From contig CAYPIU010000002.1 in assembly GCA_964410915.1 (NCBI GenBank), forward strand, positions 88,739 to 152,738: a DNA stretch of 64,000 nt, given 5' to 3'. The translations under genes were made by a program, and so were the position numbers. Positions 8,340-17,335 of this stretch are shown piece by piece (within the stretch, counting starts at the first letter, position 1; each line of letters opens with the position of its first letter). Source of the stretch: CAZFJG01 sp964410915. GTDB lineage: Bacteria; Synergistota; Synergistia; Synergistales; JAFGMB01. The notes beneath the pieces were generated by a model, which was not told where the DNA came from, ran no database searches, and saw nothing but the letters and a program-made list of their open reading frames with translations.

Positions 8340-8648
8340 TTAAACATCAATTGATCTCTTTGTTCCATTTCGGAACAAACCATGGATATTAAGCAATACA
8401 TGTGTAGAATGCCCCGATTCAAAATAAGCCATACCGCAATTGTTAAACTCGATATCGAAGCCGCTTTTTAATGACGCAATCCATTTTGTATTTACCTCTT
8501 TTAAAAAAAGCTGATACATTTCATGGGACGCTTCCCATCCCTCAGTCTCCAGGGTACCTGAAAATAAATCTCCCTTATGAATAGACAGTGAGTATATCCA
8601 TGGATAATATTTCCCTTTAATAGAAATACCTCGTCCTCTGGCTGTCAA
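8340..8648 (-). CDS. Small protein of unknown function downstream of aspS
   Basis: The frame begins with TTG directly after the aspS stop and encodes 102 residues. It contains several aromatic residues and an alternation of polar and hydrophobic positions that suggests a beta-rich globular domain; there is no signal peptide or membrane segment. I do not recognise the family. Tight spacing and a terminator after it indicate that it is the last gene of the hisS-aspS operon. The TTG start lacks a strong ribosome site, so coupling to aspS translation is likely. Confidence 0.6.
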   Translation of the reverse strand: MTARGRGISIKGKYYPWIYSLSIHKGDLFSGTLETEGWEASHEMYQLFLKEVNTKWIASLKSGFDIEFNNCGMAYFESGHSTHVLLNIHGLFRNGTKRSIDV

Positions 8649-10457
8649 TTATCCATCATCTTCGTTCAGAATGGCAATTTTAAGTTCTTCAAGCTGTCTT
8701 TCATCTACTACTGAAGGAGCTCCAGACATAATACATTGTGCACTTCTTGTTTTTGGAAAAGCTATTACGTCTCTGATCGATGTTCCTCCACTGAGAAGCA
8801 TTGCAATCCTGTCCACTCCAAGAGCTATTCCCCCATGCGGGGGGGTACCGGAAGCAAGTGCATCAAGAAGAAAACCAAATCTCTCCCGGGCTTCCTCTGG
8901 ATTCATTTTCAGACAATTAAAGATTTTCGCCTGAACCTCAGGATCATGTATCCTTATAGACCCTCCACCAACCTCATTACCGTTAAGTACAAGATCATAT
9001 GCTCTTGAACGGACTTCACCCGGATCAGTATCAAGAAAACCTAAATCTTCAGGAAGAGGCGCTGTGAATGGATGATGAACAGACGTCCATCTATGATCGT
9101 CATCATCCCATTCAAAGAGCGGGAAATGTACCACCCATAAGAATTCCCATCCTTCAGTATCAATCACATCATGCTCTCTGGCGAGTTCTATTCTCATCTG
9201 TCCGAGAACTTCACATATGTTCAACCATTTTCTGTCAGCCATTACAAACAAGGCATCTCCATCTGAAATACCCGCAGATGAAACAAGATCCTGACAATTT
9301 TTATCAGTCATGAACTTAACCAGCGGTCCCTTAAGTTCACCATTTTTGACCTGGAAAGGAGCGATTCCAGCAGCACCAAGTGATTTAGCTCTTTCTTCTA
9401 CTGCAGAAATCTCCTTTCGGGAAAGGCCTGCCCCATTTTTAAGTGGCAGCCCCCTTACAAAGCCTCCATCCTCCATAATCTCACGAAATGGAGCAAAATC
9501 AATTTCTGCAAATACTGCGGAAAGTTCCTTAATTTCAAAAGGTATCCTGAGATCCGGTTTATCACTACCAAAACGATCCATGGCTTCTTTATAACCAATC
9601 CTTTTAAAGGGAACTGAAACATTGGCACCCCTGATCTCTTTAAGGAGTCCCTGCATGTAAGGTTCCATAAGCCCGAAAATATCCTCTTCTGTTATAAAAC
9701 TCATCTCAATATCCAGTTGTGTAAATTCAGGTTGTCTGTCCGCTCTAAGATCTTCATCCCTGAAACACTTGACTATCTGGTAGTATCTGTCAAAACCACT
9801 GATCATAAGTATCTGTTTAAAGATCTGGGGCGATTGAGGCAAAGCGTAAAAATTGCCCGGATTAACTCTGCTTGGAACAAGGTAATCACGAGCACCTTCT
9901 GGAGTGGACTTCGTTAAGACAGGAGTCTCTATATCGATAAAACCTCTTGAATCAAGGTATTTTCGAGTAAACATTGTCATCTTGTACCTGTCTCTGATAT
10001 TTTTCTGCATTTTATCTCTTCTCAGGTCAAGGTACCTGTGTCTTAATCTATGATTCTCATCAACATTATCTTCAGCGGAAGAAAGTGCAAAAGGAAGAGG
10101 TGCCGCAGGTGAAAGAAGTATAAGATCATTGACTGCAACTTCAATCCTGCCGGTTTTTAAAGACGGGTTTTCTGTACCTTCAGGTCTTTTACGAACTATT
10201 CCTTTCACTGCAACAACAAATTCGCTCCTGAGATCCTTGGCTGTTTCATGAACACCCGGGACATCTTCCGGATTAATTACGATCTGTACCACTGAAGAAT
10301 AATCCCAGAGCTCTATAAAAATTATACCGCCAAGATCCCTTCTTTTTCTGACCCAGCCATTCAGGAGAACTTCCTGTCCTTCATTTTCTTCTGAAACCAT
10401 TCCACAATAGATATTTCTTTTCCATTTCTCATCAAAGATCACTACATTGTCAGCCAT
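8649..10457 (-). CDS. aspS: Aspartyl-tRNA synthetase
   Basis: This 602-residue class II synthetase has the bacterial AspRS architecture: an N-terminal OB-fold anticodon domain (about 1-110), catalytic core with motif 2 (FRDEDLRADRQPEFTQLD near 225), an inserted GAD domain (about 300-420) and motif 3 (GIALGVDRIAML near 550). In the OB fold the sequence is RRDLGG; Leu at the fourth position is found in tRNA-Asp-specific enzymes such as that of E. coli, while some non-discriminating ones have His. That hint is weak. It follows hisS by 31 bases on the same strand. Confidence 0.97.
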   Translation of the reverse strand: MADNVVIFDEKWKRNIYCGMVSEENEGQEVLLNGWVRKRRDLGGIIFIELWDYSSVVQIVINPEDVPGVHETAKDLRSEFVVAVKGIVRKRPEGTENPSLKTGRIEVAVNDLILLSPAAPLPFALSSAEDNVDENHRLRHRYLDLRRDKMQKNIRDRYKMTMFTRKYLDSRGFIDIETPVLTKSTPEGARDYLVPSRVNPGNFYALPQSPQIFKQILMISGFDRYYQIVKCFRDEDLRADRQPEFTQLDIEMSFITEEDIFGLMEPYMQGLLKEIRGANVSVPFKRIGYKEAMDRFGSDKPDLRIPFEIKELSAVFAEIDFAPFREIMEDGGFVRGLPLKNGAGLSRKEISAVEERAKSLGAAGIAPFQVKNGELKGPLVKFMTDKNCQDLVSSAGISDGDALFVMADRKWLNICEVLGQMRIELAREHDVIDTEGWEFLWVVHFPLFEWDDDDHRWTSVHHPFTAPLPEDLGFLDTDPGEVRSRAYDLVLNGNEVGGGSIRIHDPEVQAKIFNCLKMNPEEARERFGFLLDALASGTPPHGGIALGVDRIAMLLSGGTSIRDVIAFPKTRSAQCIMSGAPSVVDERQLEELKIAILNEDDG

Positions 10458-10488
10458 TTATATACCTCCAATAAAACTTTCATCATCA

Positions 10489-11757
10489 TTAACAATTTTC
10501 CTTTTCCAGAAAACTGACCAGTTTATCTCTACCTACTTGATCCTGTTCTCCCGTTTCAAGATTTTTAACAGTAACAACACCTCTAGAGACTTCATCTTCC
10601 CCGAGAATACATACAAAAGATGCTCCTTTGTTGACAGCAGCCTTAAATTGAGCCTTCATACCCCTGTTCATATAATCCATATCGGCAGATACATGATCAT
10701 TACTTCTTAATTCGGACATAAGGGAAAAAGCATCAATACGTGTTTCCTCCTGGGCTGCTATTATATAAACATTAATACCGGGCTTTTCTCCGAAGCTGCA
10801 TTTCTGTTGGTCCATTACAAGAACTATCCTTTCCAGTCCTGCTGCAAATCCTACACCAGGAAGGTGGGGACCTCCAACCTCATCTGAAAGGTTATCATAT
10901 CTGCCGCCACCACATACTGCATTCTGAGAGCCAAGTTCTCCTGAAAGGATCTCAAAAGCAGTTTTAGTATAATAATCAAGACCTCTCACGAGCCTTTTAT
11001 CAAGGTGATATTGGATATTAAGATGCTTAAGTCCCTTGATCACTTTATCAAAATGTTCGCGACAATCATCACACAGACTTGAGTATATGTCAGGTGCTTT
11101 TTCTGTTATCTCCCGGCATTGAGGCTTTTTACAATCTAGTATCCTGAGCGGATTTCTTTCAAATCGGGTTTTACATGTATCACAAAGCCGATCAAGATCA
11201 GCCCTGAAATAGTCTTTTAATTTTTCTTTGTACGCAGGCCTGCATTGTGGGCACCCTACTGAATTAACGAGTACATCAAGATTTGAAAGCCCAAGGTGAC
11301 TGTAAAGGTCAAGAGCGAGTTTTATTACTTCAACATCGACAAAGGGATGATCCGAACCCAGACTTTCAAAATCCAGTTGCCAGAACTGACGATATCTTCC
11401 TTTCTGTGGACGTTCGTAGCGAAACATAGGTCCATAACACCAGAGTTTTACAGGTTGATGCTGATTACTGAACTTGTTCTGGTTATAAGCACGTACCATA
11501 GACGCAGTCGCCTCTGGACGGAGAGTCAGGCTTCTCTCAGACCTGTCCTGAAAAGTATACATCTCCTTTTCGACTACATCTGTTGTTTCTCCTATTCCTC
11601 TGGAAAAAAGTTCTGTATGTTCAAAAACAGGAAGATGGATCTCCCTGTAGCCGAATATTTCTGCAATATCTTTAGCCTTATCCAGAACATAAGACCATTT
11701 CCAGGATTCATCAGGTAAAATATCTCTTACTCCTCTTGGAGCCTTTATCGTAGACAT
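10489..11757 (-). CDS. hisS: Histidyl-tRNA synthetase
   Basis: The 422-residue class II synthetase shows motif 2 (TLRPEATASMVRAY near residue 80), the histidine-specific RGLDYYTKTAFEI near 258-270, and a C-terminal anticodon-binding domain from about 325. An unusual region near residues 160-225 contains several Cys pairs, as in many bacterial HisRS inserts. The ATG at 11757 has GGAGG 8 nt upstream; an in-frame TTG just before it is less likely. It heads the hisS-aspS operon, a common order in bacteria. No T-box leader is visible. Confidence 0.97.
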   Translation of the reverse strand: MSTIKAPRGVRDILPDESWKWSYVLDKAKDIAEIFGYREIHLPVFEHTELFSRGIGETTDVVEKEMYTFQDRSERSLTLRPEATASMVRAYNQNKFSNQHQPVKLWCYGPMFRYERPQKGRYRQFWQLDFESLGSDHPFVDVEVIKLALDLYSHLGLSNLDVLVNSVGCPQCRPAYKEKLKDYFRADLDRLCDTCKTRFERNPLRILDCKKPQCREITEKAPDIYSSLCDDCREHFDKVIKGLKHLNIQYHLDKRLVRGLDYYTKTAFEILSGELGSQNAVCGGGRYDNLSDEVGGPHLPGVGFAAGLERIVLVMDQQKCSFGEKPGINVYIIAAQEETRIDAFSLMSELRSNDHVSADMDYMNRGMKAQFKAAVNKGASFVCILGEDEVSRGVVTVKNLETGEQDQVGRDKLVSFLEKENC

Positions 11758-11813
11758 CAAACGATCCTCCGTTCAGTTAACAGAATGCTGTAAGATTTCC
11801 ATGCGTTCCACAA

Positions 11814-11849
11814 GGATGCAATTATACATCAGCATCCTGTGTCTTTCCA
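11814..11849 (-). promoter_or_regulatory. hisS promoter with flanking inverted repeat
   Basis: On the minus strand TGGAAA (11849-11844), a 17-bp spacer and TATAAT (11826-11821) precede hisS. A 6-bp inverted repeat (GGATGC...GCATCC, 11814-11819 and 11832-11837) brackets the -10 box and could be an operator. Confidence 0.4.
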
Positions 11850-11887
11850 TTTATAAAGAAGGTATTGAAACAAACAAGACCTACAGA

Positions 11888-11918
11888 AAAGGCGTGACCG
11901 ATTAAAGGCCACGCCTTT
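11888..11918 (-). terminator. Terminator of the first spoVS gene
   Basis: A 9-bp perfect stem (11888-11896 with 11910-11918) lies 24 bases after the stop and is followed by T-rich sequence on the minus strand. Confidence 0.75.
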
Positions 11919-11941
11919 GAAAATCTATTTCTGAATAATTG

Positions 11942-12202
11942 CTATCTAGACTCCAGCTGGAACTTTATAGCAGTTCTTTCTTCCCCCTCAATTTCGATCT
12001 TCTCAAAAGAAGGTATACAGACAAGCTCAATTCCATTCGGTGCTACATAACCGCTTGCAACTGCAATAGATTTTACAGACTGATTAACAGCGCCTGCTCC
12101 TACGGCCTGAACTTCAACTGCACCCTTTTCCCTTAATACAGCCGCTATTGCACCAGCAACAGATTTGGGTTGGGATTTCGAAGAAACTTTAAGTACCTCC
12201 AT
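11942..12202 (-). CDS. spoVS: SpoVS-family protein, copy 1
   Basis: The 86-residue product aligns end to end with stage V sporulation protein S of Bacillus: an MEVLKVS start, the VAGAIAAVLREKGAVEVQAVG core and the C-terminal EERTAIKF strand. SpoVS is an Alba-like fold protein; in Bacillus it affects septation and late sporulation, and it is also widespread in non-sporulating lineages where its function is unknown. By eye 69 of 86 positions are identical to the second copy 300 bases upstream. No sporulation genes lie nearby. Confidence 0.92.
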   Translation of the reverse strand: MEVLKVSSKSQPKSVAGAIAAVLREKGAVEVQAVGAGAVNQSVKSIAVASGYVAPNGIELVCIPSFEKIEIEGEERTAIKFQLESR

Positions 12203-12443
12203 TGAATTCTGCCTCCCTCGAAACAGTAAAATGTTGAGATCGATCGTCTCACCTTAAACGTGATATATCCCCCGATAATGTTATTTAATTAGTATATCGT
12301 TAAAACATGCAGAATTGCAAGTATTTAACAGTCAAAACAGGACAAATGAAAGTTCACTGGCAAGGGGAAGATTTTTTAAGATTAAGATAATATCAGTTTT
12401 AATCCAGAGATCTCAAAAAGAAAAAGAGGATAATCAATAAAAA

Positions 12444-12470
12444 GGTGGGGATAGCAATAACACCCCCACC
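12444..12470 (-). terminator. Terminator of the second spoVS gene
   Basis: A 7-bp GC-rich stem (12444-12450 with 12464-12470) is followed on the minus strand by TTTTTATTG. This shows that the two spoVS genes are separate transcription units. Confidence 0.85.
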
Positions 12471-12497
12471 ACTCTGTCATAAAATCAAATAAATCTG

Positions 12498-12758
12498 TTA
12501 ACGAGCTTCAAGAAGGAATTTTATCGCCGTTCTCTCCTCATTATCGATCATGATCTTTGCAAAGGAAGGAATACATATAAGGTCTATACCATTTGGCGCC
12601 ACATAACCTCTTGCAACAGCAATTGCTTTAACTGTCTGGTTGACAGCGCCTGCTCCAACAGCCTGAACTTCGACAGCACCCTGCTCTCTCAAGACTGCAG
12701 CCATGGCCCCTGCAACAGTCTTGGGTTGGGAACTTGCCCCAACTTTAAGCACTTCCAT
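12498..12758 (-). CDS. spoVS: SpoVS-family protein, copy 2
   Basis: Taken from the ATG at 12758, which has GAAGGGGG upstream, this is an 86-residue SpoVS with the same domain as copy 1. A longer frame to 12809 adds 17 residues that no family member needs. The copies differ mainly in charge: copy 1 has Lys and Glu where this one has Ser, Gln, Ala or Met, for example EKIEIEG against AKIMIDN near the C-terminus. Each copy has its own terminator, so they can be expressed separately and may have diverged in partner or nucleic-acid binding. Confidence 0.92.
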   Translation of the reverse strand: MEVLKVGASSQPKTVAGAMAAVLREQGAVEVQAVGAGAVNQTVKAIAVARGYVAPNGIDLICIPSFAKIMIDNEERTAIKFLLEAR

Positions 12759-13046
12759 AATTCTACCCCCTTCAGTACATGGATTGATAGATTGATCAGC
12801 TCTGGACAATGAAAAAGCACTAAAACGATAATGATGACGTATTTAATAGTTTATATCTTTAATTACTTATTTTCAAGCAGTTTGGATTTTCTCAGTTTGC
12901 AAAATATAATTACGCACAAAATTGAAGGGGAGAATTATCAAAACTGAATCTTTTTCTCCTTCGGAGCTTTAATGATAAAATGCTGTAATCGATATTTATA
13001 CCTAATGCTGCTTTTATTTTTATCTTAAGGAGGAAAACCTTTATAC

Positions 13047-15206
13047 ATGCCTGAGACATATAGCAATATGATAGCTAAAGAACTTGAGATTAATACTGAA
13101 CAAGTCACAAGTACCGTGAACCTCTTTCAGGACGGTTGCACTGTCCCATTCATTGCAAGATACAGAAAAGAAATGACAGGTTCCCTGGACGAAACAAAGA
13201 TAATTGCAATCCGGGACAGGATCACTGAACTCAAAGAACTTGATAAGAGAAAAAACACTATTATCAGATCATTAAGAGCAAGAGATCTGCTATCAAAAGA
13301 ACTTCAACAAAATATAGAAAAGGCAACATCTTTACCTCGACTTGAGGATATTTATCTTCCTTACCGTCCCAAAAGAAAGACAAAAGCATCTGTGGCAATA
13401 GAGCAGGGTCTTGAAAAACTTGCTGATGAAATTATCAGGGAGAATGGTTTTAACATCCGGGGAAAGGCATATGATTTTATCTCTCCTGAAGTTGGAATAA
13501 ATACAGTCGAAGATGCACTCCAGGGAGCCTGTTTTATTATAGCTGCGAGAATAAATGAAAACACTAATGTAAGAAAGATGACTCGCAGACTTTTTGTTGA
13601 AAAGGGCAAGATCTACTCAAAAGTGATAGCAGAAGATAGGGATACAGAAAAGAAATACAGGGATTATTATGATTTTTCATCCAAATGTAACATATGCCCT
13701 TCTCATCGTGTATTAGCTCTATTCCGGGGAGAAAAGGAAAAGATCCTTTCGGTTAAATTGCAACCGCCAGAAAATGAAGCTATTTCCAAAATTGAAAATA
13801 TTATCCTCAAAGGAACCGAATCGGATCCAGTTTTGATAAAATCAGCTATTATTGATAGCTACAAGAGACTTTTAGCGCCATCGATGGAAACAGAACTACG
13901 TAAAGCAATGAAAAAGAAAGCCGATATTCGATCGATAAAAGTTTTCTCCGATAATCTTTTTCAACTGTTAATGGCTCCGCCTCTTGGCAGAAAACGAATT
14001 CTTGCCATTGACCCCGGGTTCCGTACAGGTTGTAAGGTAGTCTGTCTTGACAGTGATGGTAAACTTATTCACCACGAAACAATATTCCCTCATCCTCCAC
14101 ATAATATGAAGGAAAGATCATCTGAGACAATAAGCAGGCTTGTCGATAAGTTTTCCATTGAAGCTGTATCTATAGGTAATGGAACAGCTGGAAGGGAAAC
14201 TGAAAAATTCATCAGGTCTCTTGATCTTAGCCAGGTAATTGTAACTTCAGTAAACGAAAACGGGGCATCGGTCTACTCAGCTTCAGAAGCGGCAAGAGAA
14301 GAATTCCCTAATGAAGATATTACAGTCAGAGGAGCAGTATCAATAGGACGAAGACTTATGGACCCTTTATCTGAACTTGTAAAGATCGACCCTAAATCTA
14401 TTGGTGTAGGACAGTATCAACATGATGTTGATCAGAAAATGCTTCGCCAGAGCCTTGAAGATGTTGTGATCCATTGTGTAAATAGAGTCGGTGTCGATCT
14501 GAATACTGCAAGCAGTTATCTTCTTTCTTATGTTTCCGGCATAGGGAAATCAGTTGCCGGAAACATTTATATTTACAGGACAGAAAACGGCCCTTTCAGA
14601 TCAAGGAATGATCTGTTAAAGGTCCCCGGCCTTGGACCGTCTGTTTTCCGTCAATGCGCTGGTTTCTTAAGATTGCCCGGGGCTTCAGATCCTCTTGATA
14701 CGACTGCAGTTCATCCTGAAAATTATGATACAGTGAAGAGAATGGCAAAGGATAGCGGATGCTCAATTAAAGATCTGATCGAGAATAGCAGCCTGAGAAA
14801 CAGTATCGACATAAAAAAGTATGTAGATAAGCAAACAGGAATGCCAACATTAACTGATATTGTTAATGAACTGGCAAAACCGGGACGAGACCCCCGTAAT
14901 GAGTTTTCTGTATTTGAATTCAGGGAAGATATCCAGTCTATTGATGATCTTAAAGAAGGAATGATAATACCCGGGATCGTCACTAATGTAACAGATTTTG
15001 GAGCATTTGTGGATATAGGTATCCACCATGATGGTCTCATTCACATAAGCAGAATTGGTAAGAAGTTTGTAAAACACCCCTCTATGGTCCTGAGCATAGG
15101 TCAGAAACTGAACAGCAAAGTAATAGATATCGATGTTTCGAGAAACCGGATCTCATTAGCTTTAGAAGAGAGACAAAAGAAAGAAGCTGAAAACCATGAA
15201 TCTTAG
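13047..15206 (+). CDS. tex: Tex-family S1 RNA-binding transcription accessory protein
   Basis: At 719 residues this is a complete Tex protein: N-terminal helical domain, central YqgF/RNase H-like domain (ILAIDPGFRTGCKVVCLD near 318-335), helix-hairpin-helix repeats (about 490-560) and a C-terminal S1 domain (about 640-710, GIVTNVTDFGAFVDIGIHHDGLIH). Tex is the bacterial relative of eukaryotic Spt6 and influences transcription and RNA handling. AAGGAGG precedes the ATG. The stop overlaps the next gene by 11 bases, so the two are co-translated. Confidence 0.96.
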   Translation: MPETYSNMIAKELEINTEQVTSTVNLFQDGCTVPFIARYRKEMTGSLDETKIIAIRDRITELKELDKRKNTIIRSLRARDLLSKELQQNIEKATSLPRLEDIYLPYRPKRKTKASVAIEQGLEKLADEIIRENGFNIRGKAYDFISPEVGINTVEDALQGACFIIAARINENTNVRKMTRRLFVEKGKIYSKVIAEDRDTEKKYRDYYDFSSKCNICPSHRVLALFRGEKEKILSVKLQPPENEAISKIENIILKGTESDPVLIKSAIIDSYKRLLAPSMETELRKAMKKKADIRSIKVFSDNLFQLLMAPPLGRKRILAIDPGFRTGCKVVCLDSDGKLIHHETIFPHPPHNMKERSSETISRLVDKFSIEAVSIGNGTAGRETEKFIRSLDLSQVIVTSVNENGASVYSASEAAREEFPNEDITVRGAVSIGRRLMDPLSELVKIDPKSIGVGQYQHDVDQKMLRQSLEDVVIHCVNRVGVDLNTASSYLLSYVSGIGKSVAGNIYIYRTENGPFRSRNDLLKVPGLGPSVFRQCAGFLRLPGASDPLDTTAVHPENYDTVKRMAKDSGCSIKDLIENSSLRNSIDIKKYVDKQTGMPTLTDIVNELAKPGRDPRNEFSVFEFREDIQSIDDLKEGMIIPGIVTNVTDFGAFVDIGIHHDGLIHISRIGKKFVKHPSMVLSIGQKLNSKVIDIDVSRNRISLALEERQKKEAENHES

Positions 15207-16452
15207 TAAAGCTGAACACTTCGATGTTGCCGTTACTGGAGGCGGTCCTGCTGGACTTATTGCAGCAGCCACAGCAGCATCTTCTGGGAAAAAAGTAATA
15301 CTTCTGGAAAAAAATGACAAACTTGGAAGAAAACTCGCGATCACTGGAAACGGAAGATGTAATATAACCAACTTTGAACCGGATGTTAGTGATCTTGTTG
15401 ATAAATACGGTAAGAATGGCAATTTCCTCTTTTCGGGTTTTACAACTTTCGGGCCCTCGGAAACAATAAGTTTTTTTAATTCTATGGGTCTTGAAACAAA
15501 GGTGGAAAGGGGTAAAAGAGTATTTCCAGCAAGTGATATTTCACATGATGTTGTAAAAGTACTAATATCATTTCTGGAAAGATACAACGTTACCATACGT
15601 TTGAATTCCAGGGTCAGAGATATAAAAATAAAGGATTCCATGGTGCAGGGGATCGTACTCGAAGATACTATCATACAGGCAGATAAATATATTATCTGTA
15701 CCGGAGGAAAATCATACCCTTCAACAGGATCAACCGGAGACGGATACACCCTTGCAATATCTGCAGGACATTCTATTGTCGAACCTGAACCTTCAATTGT
15801 ACCTGTAAGGGTTAAAGAACCATGGGTAAAAGATCTCATGGGCCTTTCCCTGAAAAACACAGGGCTAACTGCATATACCGGAAGAAAAAAGATCATATCA
15901 CGGTTTGGAGAAATGCTTTTTACACATTTCGGTATAAGTGGCCCTATAGTAATGGACGCAAGTAAAATCATGCTTAGCGCTTACAGAAAAAAACCTGTAA
16001 ATATCTACCTTGATCTTAAACCTGCACTTGACCATGATAAGCTTGATAAAAGAATTCAGCGAGACTTTCATAAACATAAAGGCAAATTTATATTTAGTGC
16101 ACTCAAAGATCTTCTCCCTTCAGCTTTGATACCAATTGTTTTAAACATATCAGGCGTTGAAAATGAAATCAGAGTTGATGAACTGGAAAGATCGGACAGG
16201 AAGAATATCGTAAATACAATAAAAGCAATACCTCTGACATTCAATGGATCACTTGGATTTGACTGGGCAATTGTAACAAGCGGTGGAATAGCACTTAAGG
16301 AAATTGACCCCGGGAGCATGAGATCAAAGCTGGTTGATAATCTGTATTTTGCAGGAGAAGTGCTTGACCTTGACGGCCCCACCGGCGGCTTTAATCTTCA
16401 GATCTGCTGGACAACTGGATATATTGCCGGAAAAGCAGTTTCTTTTCAATAA
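15196..16452 (+). CDS. BaiN/HI0933-family flavoprotein
   Basis: This 418-residue protein is an NAD(P)/FAD-dependent oxidoreductase of the YhiN/HI0933/BaiN family. The N-terminal Rossmann motif GGGPAGLIAAATAA is at residues 15-28, the family signature GNGRCNITN near 50-58, and the C-terminal FAD block FAGEVLDLDGPTGGFNLQ near 384-401. Members include gut bile-acid reductases, but most are uncharacterised. It overlaps tex by 11 bases, a pairing whose meaning is not clear. Length is typical. Confidence 0.92.
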   Translation: MNLSKAEHFDVAVTGGGPAGLIAAATAASSGKKVILLEKNDKLGRKLAITGNGRCNITNFEPDVSDLVDKYGKNGNFLFSGFTTFGPSETISFFNSMGLETKVERGKRVFPASDISHDVVKVLISFLERYNVTIRLNSRVRDIKIKDSMVQGIVLEDTIIQADKYIICTGGKSYPSTGSTGDGYTLAISAGHSIVEPEPSIVPVRVKEPWVKDLMGLSLKNTGLTAYTGRKKIISRFGEMLFTHFGISGPIVMDASKIMLSAYRKKPVNIYLDLKPALDHDKLDKRIQRDFHKHKGKFIFSALKDLLPSALIPIVLNISGVENEIRVDELERSDRKNIVNTIKAIPLTFNGSLGFDWAIVTSGGIALKEIDPGSMRSKLVDNLYFAGEVLDLDGPTGGFNLQICWTTGYIAGKAVSFQ

Positions 16453-16464
16453 ACAAGTCCCTGT

Positions 16465-16493
16465 TTGACACTCTAAATTGACGGTGTTATGCT
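16465..16493 (+). promoter_or_regulatory. Dodecin promoter
   Basis: TTGACA (16465-16470), a 17-bp spacer and TATGCT (16488-16493) form a strong sigma-70-type promoter 38 bases before the dodecin ATG. Confidence 0.7.
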
Positions 16494-16530
16494 CAAAAGA
16501 AATTAAACATTAAAAGGGGGAGCACCGAGA

Positions 16531-16737
16531 ATGAGTGTTTACAAAATAATAGAATTGGTGGGGACAAGCGAGAAATCATGGGAAGATGCTGCTTCTGCTG
16601 CTATGAGTACTGCAGGAAAACATCTTAAGGATATACGTATAGCCGAGGTATGTAAACTCGATATTCATATTGATGAAAAAGGTCAACAGCTGTACAGGAC
16701 TAGATTGAGTGTTTCCTTCAAGTATCATGATGAATAG
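16531..16737 (+). CDS. Dodecin (flavin-binding dodecamer)
   Basis: The 68-residue product begins with VYKIIELVGTS, followed by SWEDAASAA, and ends in RLSVSFKYH: the beta-alpha-beta-beta pattern of dodecin. Dodecins assemble into hollow spheres that bind FMN, riboflavin or lumichrome and protect against light or excess free flavin. Trp20 matches the stacking residue in bacterial dodecins. It has its own promoter and AAGGGGG ribosome site, and it follows a flavoprotein gene, which fits a flavin-buffer role. Confidence 0.93.
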   Translation: MSVYKIIELVGTSEKSWEDAASAAMSTAGKHLKDIRIAEVCKLDIHIDEKGQQLYRTRLSVSFKYHDE

Positions 16738-16844
16738 TTTTGGGTTTTTTCATTAATTAATAACCATTCCTGGATTTAATTAAATTGCATTCCCAATGAT
16801 CTGGAATTAGGAAACGGTAATTTTTACACTACAAAATGTTTTTC

Positions 16845-16902
16845 TCTTGAAAATATAAGCTGGACGGGAAAATCTTTTCCCGTCCAGCTTATATTTTCAA
16901 GA
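16845..16902. terminator. 28-bp perfect inverted repeat, convergent terminator
   Basis: Arms 16845-16872 and 16875-16902 are exact complements around a 2-nt centre. It lies between converging dodecin and yerC. The T-rich part is inside the stem rather than after it, unlike a textbook intrinsic terminator. Confidence 0.7.
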
Positions 16903-16928
16903 TATCTTATATACTGATCTGATCAGTT

Positions 16929-17222
16929 TCAGCCTTTGTCCTGGAGTCTGTCAAGTACTACCTTATAACCATCTGCACCATAATCAAGACATTTTTTAAC
17001 CCGGCTTATCGTAGCAGTACTTGCTCCGGTTTCCTGAGCAATATTCGGATATGTCTCACCTTCAGAAAGTTTTCTTGCAACCTCAAGTCTCTGAGCAAGC
17101 GCTCTTATCTCACCTATCGTCGCAACATCTTCAAGAAAGTCATATACTTCTTCAACACTTTCAAGACCCAGAAAAGCCTTGGCAAGTTGTTCAGTAAGAT
17201 CATCTTTCCATTTTTGTGCCAT
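16929..17222 (-). CDS. YerC/YecD-family TrpR-related regulator
   Basis: Taken from the ATG at 17222 (GGGAGG 11 nt upstream; the earlier in-frame GTG overlaps that site) the product has 97 residues. Its helix-turn-helix is ETYPNIAQETGASTATISRVKK, and the whole sequence matches the YerC/YecD branch of the TrpR superfamily known from Firmicutes. In Bacillus, YerC has been proposed to regulate histidine or other metabolism. It follows yhcC on the same strand by about 110 bases. Confidence 0.88.
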   Translation of the reverse strand: MAQKWKDDLTEQLAKAFLGLESVEEVYDFLEDVATIGEIRALAQRLEVARKLSEGETYPNIAQETGASTATISRVKKCLDYGADGYKVVLDRLQDKG

Positions 17223-17335
17223 TGTTTTACTCACCTCCCTGATTAAACATCCATACGGGCAAAGATATTATCACTTCACAACACGAAAATCAAGAAAGTC
17301 AGAAACGAAAACATGTTTTTCATAAATGCAAAAAC

